The notes beneath the pieces were generated by a model. That model was not told where the DNA came from, made no database searches, and saw only the letters and a list, made by a program, of their open reading frames with translations. Positions 27,744 through 35,442 of a stretch of 64,000 nt of DNA are shown here, in pieces. Position 1 is the stretch's first letter. Each line of letters starts with the position of its first letter. A program made the translations under genes and the position numbers. This stretch comes from Candidatus Hydrogenedens sp. (GTDB lineage Bacteria > Hydrogenedentota > Hydrogenedentia > Hydrogenedentales > Hydrogenedentaceae): positions 40,235 through 104,234 of the forward strand of contig DAOSBX010000008.1 in assembly GCA_035361075.1 (NCBI GenBank), read 5' to 3'.

Positions 27744-30068
27744 ATGAGACGAAGATGGTTCATATTGACACTAATTGTATTTTGTGGTTTTTTTATCATT
27801 ATAAGTGTGATTGATATTGTTTATTTGTGGAATTTAGGTCCGACTAATCCGTGCGATTTTTTGCATGTTGATTATTCCCCCAGAGTATTTTCTAAAGAGG
27901 GTCAACTTTTATGGGTTGGTTTGAATAGTGCTCAACAATGGTGTTTGCCAGTAGATATACATAAGGTTACGCCACATCTTATTGATGCTACAGTTTCAAT
28001 AGAAGACCAACGATTTTGGGAACATAGAGGAGTAGATATTGTTGCTGTATGCCGTGCTATTTTTCAGAATATACGTGCCCGACGAATAGTGTCAGGTGCA
28101 TCAACAATTACGATGCAGGTGATAAAACAATATTATCAGCAACATGGAAATGGTTTTATAAATTCAAATATCGGCAAATTCCAATTTAAGTTATTGCAGG
28201 CAATTCAATCTTTGCGTCTGGAACGGTGTGCTACCAAAGAGGAGATATTGCAGACTTATTTGAATAATGTATCTTATGGTGGAAATTTGTTAGGGGTTGA
28301 GTCGGCAAGTTGGCGTTATTTTGGTAAGACGGGGGAAGTTCTGAATATTGGAGAATGTGCTTTATTAGCGGGTTTACCGAAATCGCCAGAGATATATCGG
28401 CCAGATAGATGTCCACGTATAAGTATGAACAGAATGAAGTATGTTTTGAATCGGATGAAAGAGGAGAATTATATCACTGATGGGCAATATAAGCAGTATA
28501 TAGAATCTCCACTGAAAATAGCCTTTTATCCTTTCCCTTGTTATGCACAACATTGGATTGCGAGACATAAGAATTTGTTCGATAAGGAGAAGAAGATTTT
28601 TACTTATTTGGATTATGAGTTACAGGTACAAGTTGAAGAGATATTAAAGAAAAGAGTTCAGCAATGGTCTCCAGAAATATCCACTGCATCAGCGATGGTG
28701 GTTGATGTTCCGTCGGGTGAGGTATTGGTTCGTGTGGGTGGTGTCAAGGAACGTTCCAGAATCCCTGTAAGTTATTTTGACTTTTGTAGTATTCCACGTT
28801 CGCCGGGGTCTTCGTTAAAGCCATTTTTATATTGTCTTGCAATGGAGAAAGGATTTCTTTTTCCAGAGGAAATATTATATGATTCTGAATTTGATGTGGG
28901 TAATTATGCCCCGAAGAATTTTGATGAATTATACCACGGTTTTATTGATGCAACGACTGCGCTTCGCTATTCATTGAATATTCCTGCAGTGCTTTTGTTG
29001 GAACGATTGGGGACGTATCCTTTTGTTGAGAGACTGAGAAATTGCAGTGTTCATTTGAAGTCAGAGGTAACAACATATAAGAACTCAAATTTGGGGGTTA
29101 TTCTTGGGAACTGCGAAGTGAGTATGGAGGAGATGATGCAGGCTTACTTCTGTCTTGCACATGAGGGGTATTTTAAGCCGTTGAAAATTGTAAGGGATGA
29201 GAAGGAAGTGGAAGGATTTCAGGTATTTGATCGTGGAAGTGTTTTAGTTTTATATCGAATGATGGAAGGGAAATTGAGTGGGGAAAAGATAAAGGATGCG
29301 GTTCGCTTTTCTCGATCGCCTACTCGTATTTGTTGGAAAACAGGAACGTCTTCTGGGCGAAAGGATGCATGGGCATTTGTGTTTAATGAACAGTATGTCG
29401 TTGGAGTATGGATGGGTAACCCTCAATCTACTGGTAGTGCAAAATTGGTTGGGGCTTTATCAGCATATCCTGTGGCTTGTGATATATTTCGAATACTTCC
29501 GATGAAGAAGAATGAAAAGGAATTCCCTGATTTTACTGATGATGCGGTGAAACAGATTGAGGTGTGTAGTTTAAGTGGTTTGCCAGTTAACCCTCATTGC
29601 AAATCAAAAAAATTAGTATATGTTTCATCAAACACGCCAATATCGCGGATATGTGATGTGCATTATTTTGATGCTCAGTCGGGGATGGTTAAGGAACGGT
29701 TTCCATCTCGTAGTCGGGGTTGGGATTTAGCACGTGTAAGTACTGTCCAAAAAGGGGATGATAATGAAGAAGTTCTTACAGAATTAAAAATATTAAATCC
29801 GGCAGATGGTGCAAAATTCGTTTATAGCCACGTACCATCCAATAGCATGATAAAACTGCGGAGTTCAAAGGATAATATGAGTACTATTCATTGGTATGTT
29901 GACGACCAATATTTAGGTAGTAGTACTTGGGAACAACCGTTATGGTGGAATCTTGTTCCTGGAAAGCATAAGATTTATTGTTTGGATTCTTCTAATAATG
30001 AGGATGTAGTATTTGTTGAGGTTTTTTTACCTGAGGAGATGATGAAAATAGCACATAGAGAAAACTAA
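27744..30068 (+). CDS. pbpC: Penicillin-binding protein 1C
   Basis: A 774-residue bifunctional peptidoglycan synthase anchored by one N-terminal helix (about 5-28). Glycosyltransferase signatures EDQRFWEHRGVD and GASTITMQVIKQ are followed by a transpeptidase domain with SSLK (in RSPGSSLKPF), SLN (in RYSLNIPAV) and KTGTSSGRKDAW. The C-terminal BiPBP_C-type domain (about 690-770) contains ILNPADGAKF. It is cotranscribed with the alpha-2-macroglobulin gene, as in E. coli yfhM-pbpC. All three penicillin-binding motifs look intact, so transpeptidase activity is plausible, though E. coli PBP1C is mainly a glycosyltransferase. Confidence 0.96.
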   Translation: MRRRWFILTLIVFCGFFIIISVIDIVYLWNLGPTNPCDFLHVDYSPRVFSKEGQLLWVGLNSAQQWCLPVDIHKVTPHLIDATVSIEDQRFWEHRGVDIVAVCRAIFQNIRARRIVSGASTITMQVIKQYYQQHGNGFINSNIGKFQFKLLQAIQSLRLERCATKEEILQTYLNNVSYGGNLLGVESASWRYFGKTGEVLNIGECALLAGLPKSPEIYRPDRCPRISMNRMKYVLNRMKEENYITDGQYKQYIESPLKIAFYPFPCYAQHWIARHKNLFDKEKKIFTYLDYELQVQVEEILKKRVQQWSPEISTASAMVVDVPSGEVLVRVGGVKERSRIPVSYFDFCSIPRSPGSSLKPFLYCLAMEKGFLFPEEILYDSEFDVGNYAPKNFDELYHGFIDATTALRYSLNIPAVLLLERLGTYPFVERLRNCSVHLKSEVTTYKNSNLGVILGNCEVSMEEMMQAYFCLAHEGYFKPLKIVRDEKEVEGFQVFDRGSVLVLYRMMEGKLSGEKIKDAVRFSRSPTRICWKTGTSSGRKDAWAFVFNEQYVVGVWMGNPQSTGSAKLVGALSAYPVACDIFRILPMKKNEKEFPDFTDDAVKQIEVCSLSGLPVNPHCKSKKLVYVSSNTPISRICDVHYFDAQSGMVKERFPSRSRGWDLARVSTVQKGDDNEEVLTELKILNPADGAKFVYSHVPSNSMIKLRSSKDNMSTIHWYVDDQYLGSSTWEQPLWWNLVPGKHKIYCLDSSNNEDVVFVEVFLPEEMMKIAHREN

Positions 30069-30151
30069 TCACTTTATAGTAAAAAATTGCATAATACTGA
30101 TAAGTAAATGCGTTGTCGAATAACTAATGCTACGATTTAAAACTGGTTTGC

Positions 30152-31522
30152 TTACCCGTAGATAATTCCTAATGGCGGGTACTCTCTCCATCTTCCTCGC
30201 GTAAAGTCTGGAAAATCCTGAGGTGCACCGCGTTGGGCTACAGAGCGTTCACTTAATTCGCAAACGGCACTCCATGAGGCTGCATCGTAAACATTCAAAT
30301 CTGTTGGTAAACCTTTGCGGAGGCATTCAATTAAACGGAAATCCTCGATGAAATCCATTCCACCATGTCCGGCTCCTTTGGCAGAATCCTGCATCGCTTT
30401 CCATAACGGATGTTCCCATTGCTCGGCATATTTCTCCAAGGGTTCAAATTCTTCTTTTTCAGATAAACCTTCGACAAAAATACGTGGAGGATAGTCCATA
30501 ATGACGCCTTTTGTTCCCTGCACCATATTAATTCGGCTGTAAGGACGAGGTAAATTTGTGTCATGCACGATATATATTGTACATCCGTTAAAGGTTTTTA
30601 TAATGCTTAAGTTCACATCCCCTAACACATATTTTTCATTTCTACGGGGGTCATCCTCAGGTAGCGTTTTTTGGTATTCTTGGAGGCCTCGAGATTTGCT
30701 ACTAACTGAAACCAAATACTCAAACTGGTCTCCGCGATTGATGTTCATATATTGAGCTACGGGTCCCAAGCCATGTGTGGGATATAGATTTCCGTTTCGT
30801 TTCATCGAATGAGCACGTCGCCAGAGTCCTTCTCCGTCCTTACTGAATTTTACGCCTCTTAAATCATGCAGATAGCCACATTCGCCGTGAATAATTTCTC
30901 CTAACAAACCTTTTCGAACCATGTGGAGCATCATTAATTCTGTACGATTATAACAGCAGTTTTCCATCATAACGCAATGTTTTTTATATTTTTCTGCTGT
31001 TTCGACGAGTTGCCAGCATTCCTCTAATGTAACAGCTGCGGGAACTTCGGTGGCTGAATGTTTACCATTTTCCATTGCGGAAACACACACGGGAACATGC
31101 CACTCCCAAGGGGTTGCTGTGTAAACTAAATCCAATTCTTCTGTTTCACACATTCGTTTAAAATCCAATTCCCCATTTGTATATCCTTTGGGTTCGGGTT
31201 GTCCTGCTGACACAGCCATTTTTTTAACTCGTTCTACCTTTTCAGGAACAATGTCGCAGACTGCCTTTAATTGTACACCTTCTATCTTTAGTAAGTTCTT
31301 TACATGATTTGTCCCCATACCTCCTACACCAACAAATCCGACGCGAACCGTTTCCATTGGAGGAGCGGAGAAAAATTCTGCTGGGGCAGGTGTATTACGA
31401 ATAGAATTCGTTGCGGGTTGATTCTGTGCAGAACCTTTCATTGCAAATGCCATCGAAACTAAACCTGAAAGCGATAAAAATGACCTGCGAGAAAACTCGA
31501 AATGTTTGTTATCTTTTTCCAT
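30152..31522 (-). CDS. Tat-exported Gfo/Idh/MocA-family oxidoreductase
   Basis: 456 residues. The N-terminus SRRSFLSLSGLVSMAFA is a Tat signal, implying export already folded with its cofactor. The Rossmann nucleotide-binding motif GFVGVGGMGTNHV follows at about residue 62, and GKHSATEVPAAVT fits the family's EKP-like strand, here with EVP rather than the usual EKP lysine. MMENCCYNR resembles sugar-processing members common in Planctomycetes-like bacteria. The substrate may be a glycan or inositol derivative. It is a single gene, divergent from the CARF-HEPN block. Confidence 0.9.
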   Translation of the reverse strand: MEKDNKHFEFSRRSFLSLSGLVSMAFAMKGSAQNQPATNSIRNTPAPAEFFSAPPMETVRVGFVGVGGMGTNHVKNLLKIEGVQLKAVCDIVPEKVERVKKMAVSAGQPEPKGYTNGELDFKRMCETEELDLVYTATPWEWHVPVCVSAMENGKHSATEVPAAVTLEECWQLVETAEKYKKHCVMMENCCYNRTELMMLHMVRKGLLGEIIHGECGYLHDLRGVKFSKDGEGLWRRAHSMKRNGNLYPTHGLGPVAQYMNINRGDQFEYLVSVSSKSRGLQEYQKTLPEDDPRRNEKYVLGDVNLSIIKTFNGCTIYIVHDTNLPRPYSRINMVQGTKGVIMDYPPRIFVEGLSEKEEFEPLEKYAEQWEHPLWKAMQDSAKGAGHGGMDFIEDFRLIECLRKGLPTDLNVYDAASWSAVCELSERSVAQRGAPQDFPDFTRGRWREYPPLGIIYG

Positions 31523-31612
31523 TTTCTTATTCCTTTAAAATGGGTTTAATTATTTTTTGCGTATTTATTTGAAAAAGTAATAATATAATAATTTAATTAA
31601 CATTAAACTTTA

Positions 31613-31632
31613 TTTGAATGTGAAAATTCAAA
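31613..31632. promoter_or_regulatory. Inverted repeat upstream of the CARF-HEPN gene
   Basis: TTTGAAT and ATTCAAA form a perfect 7-bp inverted repeat with a 6-base spacer, ending 16 bases before the CARF-HEPN start. It could be an operator or a weak 5' UTR hairpin. The surrounding sequence is very AT-rich, so chance is not excluded. Confidence 0.3.
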
Positions 31633-31648
31633 CAATAGGATATCTTAA

Positions 31649-33172
31649 ATGGACGCTTATTTGTTTATATGTCTCGGTACCCGAGATGTACAAATTAGAG
31701 ATGAAGTCGGATTAGATGAAAAAGTACAAATGGAGTTGAAAGAATACCAATATCCTTTAGGTAAAGATAATAGAAATTTTCGAGAGTTAAATGTTCGTAA
31801 ATTTGGACATTGGTTAAATAATAATTTTGATTCAATAAAAGAGATAATAGAGATACCATTGATAGAGCCTTTTCTCAGTTACATAGAAAAAAAAGACAAA
31901 TTGATACATAGGATATATCTTATTGCAACGGATCAATCAAAGACAGTAAGTAAAACTGACAATGAACATGTTTGCAGAGATACTTGTACAATAGCTAAGT
32001 TTTTAGAAGAAAAGTTTTTTCCTTATTACTACAAAAAGGAAAGTAAACCTTGTCCAGAAATCAAAACAGTTATTCTAAAAAATTCACCTAATAACTACGA
32101 TTTAATGATTAAAGAATTTGGAGATTTTTTATCCAAAGAATTTGAAATGTTTAGTGAGAATAACAATTATGAGGTATATACAGAAATAACAGGTGGGACT
32201 CCTCAAATTAATACTTCTGTAATGTTAAATTGTATTAAATATTATAGGAATAAAGTTAGATTTATTTATAAGTCTGAAAATTCGAGGGATATACAATCTC
32301 TTAATGCTGCAGAATATATATTAGGTACATATGAACATGAGAATTTAAAACAACTTGTTGAAAGATATGATTTTGATGCAGTAGTACAAAATAAATCCTA
32401 TTCAGAGACAATCAGAAATTTATCTTTATCTGCGTGCTATAGAGAAAACTTTGATTTTTTTAATTATAAGAAAGAAATAGACAAAATGTATGATAATGTC
32501 CCTATAGGTATGCTTGAGATATTAAGAAAAGATGCGTTTAAATTATGCGAAAAAGAACCCAATTCAATATTTAATGAACTTTACTGGAATACAGTAGTTA
32601 TGTGGAAGCGAGATGAGTGTGCAAATTTTATAGGAAGAGTTTGGAGAATGATGGAAACATCTCTTCAGTATTCGTTACTTGAAATTATAGGATGTACATG
32701 GGATGAAATGATAAAAAATTCAAATGAAAAGCCTTTTGAAAGTAAATTTAGAAAGTGGGCAGGGAATAATAATGATTTTTTTGAATTTTTGGATGAAAAT
32801 AAAAGCGACTACAATATAAGTTATGTCAAAAAACCGATTGTGCCTAATATGCCTACACTGTTTGCGAGTATTGATTTTCTTGCAGAAACTGGAAATAACC
32901 AGAGTAAATATAAGAATATCCAAAAATGGGTAAGAAAACTAAGACCTTTTGCCAGTATGAGAAACAATTCCATTATAGCACATGGATTTGAAAATATATC
33001 GAGGGAAAGTATTAGGTCTACCCTTGAAAAGGGAGAAGATATTCTTCTTATTATTAGGTCATTGATTGAGAGTGTAGGGATTCGATTATCGGAAGAGAAT
33101 CCATTTAATATTTTTAAAGACATTTTAATTGAAATTAGTGAACAAGATTTAAAAGAAATTCTAAATGTTTAA
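31649..33172 (+). CDS. CARF-HEPN ribonuclease (Csm6/Csx1-like)
   Basis: 507 residues. The N-terminal half looks like a CARF domain, the sensor of cyclic oligoadenylate: FICLGTRDVQI at 6-16, IYLIATDQSK at 89-98, and the ligand-loop motif TGGTPQ at 181-186. The C-terminal part carries a HEPN active-site pattern R-x6-H, with R438 and H445 in SMRNNSIIAHGFE. In type III CRISPR immunity, Cas10 makes cyclic oligoadenylates that switch on such enzymes to cut RNA. AGGA precedes the ATG. The 3' end overlaps cas6 by 8 bases, so the two are translationally coupled. I cannot place it firmly in Csm6 or Csx1; it may be a separate branch. Confidence 0.83.
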   Translation: MDAYLFICLGTRDVQIRDEVGLDEKVQMELKEYQYPLGKDNRNFRELNVRKFGHWLNNNFDSIKEIIEIPLIEPFLSYIEKKDKLIHRIYLIATDQSKTVSKTDNEHVCRDTCTIAKFLEEKFFPYYYKKESKPCPEIKTVILKNSPNNYDLMIKEFGDFLSKEFEMFSENNNYEVYTEITGGTPQINTSVMLNCIKYYRNKVRFIYKSENSRDIQSLNAAEYILGTYEHENLKQLVERYDFDAVVQNKSYSETIRNLSLSACYRENFDFFNYKKEIDKMYDNVPIGMLEILRKDAFKLCEKEPNSIFNELYWNTVVMWKRDECANFIGRVWRMMETSLQYSLLEIIGCTWDEMIKNSNEKPFESKFRKWAGNNNDFFEFLDENKSDYNISYVKKPIVPNMPTLFASIDFLAETGNNQSKYKNIQKWVRKLRPFASMRNNSIIAHGFENISRESIRSTLEKGEDILLIIRSLIESVGIRLSEENPFNIFKDILIEISEQDLKEILNV

Positions 33173-34124
33173 CGATCTTAGTTTTACTATACAGCGGGTT
33201 CGTTTTTTAGCGGAGGAGCCCTTATTGGTGCCAGAATATAAGGGTTCAATGATTCGTGGTGCATTGGGACATGCATTGAAAAAGGTTTCTTGTGCTTTGA
33301 AGAGATTTACCTGTCCGGAATGTCCTATTCGTGAAAAATGTGCTTATAGTGTGTGCTTTGAGACTCCTATCCCAAAATCATCAGAAATTATGAAAAAATA
33401 TCCCAAAGCACCACACCCTTATATTCTGGAACCGCCTCTTGAAGCCAGAGATCGTTATGAACCTGGAGAAATTTTTGAGTGTAATTTAACTCTCGTAGGA
33501 AGGGCAAAAGAATTTTTACCTCATTTTATCTATGCTCTTAATGTTATGGCGGAAGAAGGTTTTGGAAGAGGGCGTGGAAAATCTAAACTTGTGTCGCTGG
33601 ACTATCTTTCTGCAGAAGGTAAATGGATTCCCCTTTATTCTTCAGAAACAAATGAGTTTGTTGGTGAACCTTATTCTTTTACGATAAAAGATATACTCAA
33701 CAAAAAGACAACTCTTTTAATTAACAAACAAATTGAAATCCATTTCCTTACACCGACCCGCCTTGTTATTGATGGGAATTTACATGATAAAGGAGAAATC
33801 CCGCATATATTTCCAGGACTGCTCCGTAGATTGACCCTGTTACAATATTTTTTCTGTGGTGGATATTTAGAAAAAGAAGTGAGCCCTCTACTTGAAACAG
33901 TAAAAAAACTTCAGCCTTTGTATTCTGCATTTCAATGGCAAGACTGGGTTCGTTATTCTTCGCGTCAGGACCGAAAGGTTGTTATGGGAGGTTTTATAGG
34001 TTCCATACTGTATGAGCACATTCCTCCTGAAGTTATTGAGATTCTTTGCTGGGGCGAGTATCTCCATATCGGAAAAGGAACGGTTTTTGGATTAGGTAAG
34101 TATAATCTTTTACCTGTGAATTAA
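33165..34124 (+). CDS. cas6: Cas6-family CRISPR RNA-processing endoribonuclease
   Basis: A 319-residue RAMP-fold protein. The N-terminal half contains a cysteine set (C50, C53, C59, C64 in FTCPECPIREKCAYSVC) probably binding metal. The C-terminal half ends in the glycine-rich loop HIGKGTVFGLGKYNLL and includes WQDWVRYSSRQDRKVVMGG, both typical of the Cas6 C-terminal domain. Cas6 cuts CRISPR precursor RNA within each repeat. The usual catalytic His is not assignable by eye. There is no CRISPR array, cas1, cas2 or cas10 in this window, so its RNA substrate must come from elsewhere or the protein has another task. Its stop is 3 bases before the secernin-like gene. Confidence 0.85.
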   Translation: MFNDLSFTIQRVRFLAEEPLLVPEYKGSMIRGALGHALKKVSCALKRFTCPECPIREKCAYSVCFETPIPKSSEIMKKYPKAPHPYILEPPLEARDRYEPGEIFECNLTLVGRAKEFLPHFIYALNVMAEEGFGRGRGKSKLVSLDYLSAEGKWIPLYSSETNEFVGEPYSFTIKDILNKKTTLLINKQIEIHFLTPTRLVIDGNLHDKGEIPHIFPGLLRRLTLLQYFFCGGYLEKEVSPLLETVKKLQPLYSAFQWQDWVRYSSRQDRKVVMGGFIGSILYEHIPPEVIEILCWGEYLHIGKGTVFGLGKYNLLPVN

Positions 34125-34127
34125 AAT

Positions 34128-35297
34128 ATGTGTGATACAGTTGTTTTTGTTGATAATCAAAGGGTGTTTTTCGCTAAAAATTCTGATCGAGAAGTAACCG
34201 AACCGCAGGTTCTATTCTGGCAGTCAAGAAGGACCTATCGAGAAGGAGAGAGCTTAAAATGCACACATATAGTAATTCCTCAGATTAGAGAGACCTATGC
34301 CATTTTGATAAGCAAACCTGTCTGGATGTGGGGTGCAGAAATGGGAACGAATGAACTTGGTGTTACTATTGGTAATGAAGCGGTATTTACCAATCAGCCT
34401 TACGCTACAACGGGACTTACAGGGATGGATTTACTGCGTCTTGCTTTGGAACGCTCTATGAATGCGAAACAAGCATGCGAGACTATTATTCATTTTGTAG
34501 AGGTTTATGGTCAGGGGGGGAATTGCGGTTTCAAGAAAAGGATGTACTACCATAATAGTTTTATTATTGCTGACCCGTGTGGAGCCTATGTTCTCGAAAC
34601 TGCGGATAAGTATTATGAAGTTGAAAGAGTGCAAGGGTTCCGTTCTATATCAAATGGATTAACGATAAAGGGTTTTAAGGAAAGGTATGAAGACCGAATA
34701 AAAAGCCGATTTACTCAGTGCTTAAAACGGAGAAATGCTATTGAACAATGTGTGCCTGATAGTCCGACTATTTCAGATATGTTTAGAATTTTACGACTAC
34801 ACAAAGATGGGCGTGTTTATCCAGAATATCACTGGTTTCATGGTGGAATGGATGCTCCCTGTATGCATGCAGGTGGGTTATTACTTAATTATCAAACTAC
34901 TGCGTCATGGGTTGCAGAACTTACATCTCGGAATTGTTCACATTGGGTTACTGCCACATCCACACCCTGTATCAGTTTGTTCAAGCCTGTAGAAGTATCA
35001 CGACCTTTAAGCGGTAGATTTTGCAATGTTTATGGTGAATTTGATGAGGTATTTTGGTGGAAACATGAAAAATTTCAGCGATTGGTTATGAAGAATCCAG
35101 AGATTACTTTTCCTGTGTTTGATGGGGAAAGAGAGCAAGTAGAACGGGAATGGCTTGAGAATCCTCCTAAACCTGATACTGCATTTGAGGTTCATGAGCA
35201 GTTGCTTTGTCGGTGGCTTGAGAAACTTGGGCAATTGGAAATAACTGATGTGAGACCTGTTTGGGCTCGTTGTTTTTGGAAGGGTAGGGGAATGTAG
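34128..35297 (+). CDS. Secernin-like C69-family hydrolase
   Basis: 389 residues matching the secernin branch of peptidase family C69. Cys2 in MCDTVVF would be the N-terminal nucleophile after removal of Met1, and FFAKNSDREVTEPQVLFW is the family signature. GNEAVF and GMDLLRLALERS continue the Ntn-hydrolase fold. Members hydrolyse dipeptides or small amides in the cytoplasm, but physiological substrates are mostly unknown. It starts 3 bases after cas6 with no separate promoter visible, so it appears to share a transcript with two CRISPR-type genes, an unusual partnership that may be incidental. Confidence 0.87.
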   Translation: MCDTVVFVDNQRVFFAKNSDREVTEPQVLFWQSRRTYREGESLKCTHIVIPQIRETYAILISKPVWMWGAEMGTNELGVTIGNEAVFTNQPYATTGLTGMDLLRLALERSMNAKQACETIIHFVEVYGQGGNCGFKKRMYYHNSFIIADPCGAYVLETADKYYEVERVQGFRSISNGLTIKGFKERYEDRIKSRFTQCLKRRNAIEQCVPDSPTISDMFRILRLHKDGRVYPEYHWFHGGMDAPCMHAGGLLLNYQTTASWVAELTSRNCSHWVTATSTPCISLFKPVEVSRPLSGRFCNVYGEFDEVFWWKHEKFQRLVMKNPEITFPVFDGEREQVEREWLENPPKPDTAFEVHEQLLCRWLEKLGQLEITDVRPVWARCFWKGRGM

Positions 35298-35442
35298 TTT
35301 AGAGGGTCGAAGAAGCAGACAAGTTGGAAGGGTTTGATAAGGTGAATTTGAAATAGGAATGGGAGTTGTGTGAATTTGTATGAATGATAATAAAAAAAGT
35401 GTATAATAGAAGTTGATAAACTAATTTTTAAGAAAGAAATGA

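Noticed and set aside
35376..35407. Promoter of the hybrid kinase (TTGTAT with TATAAT)
   Set aside because: The spacer is 20 bases, too long for confidence.
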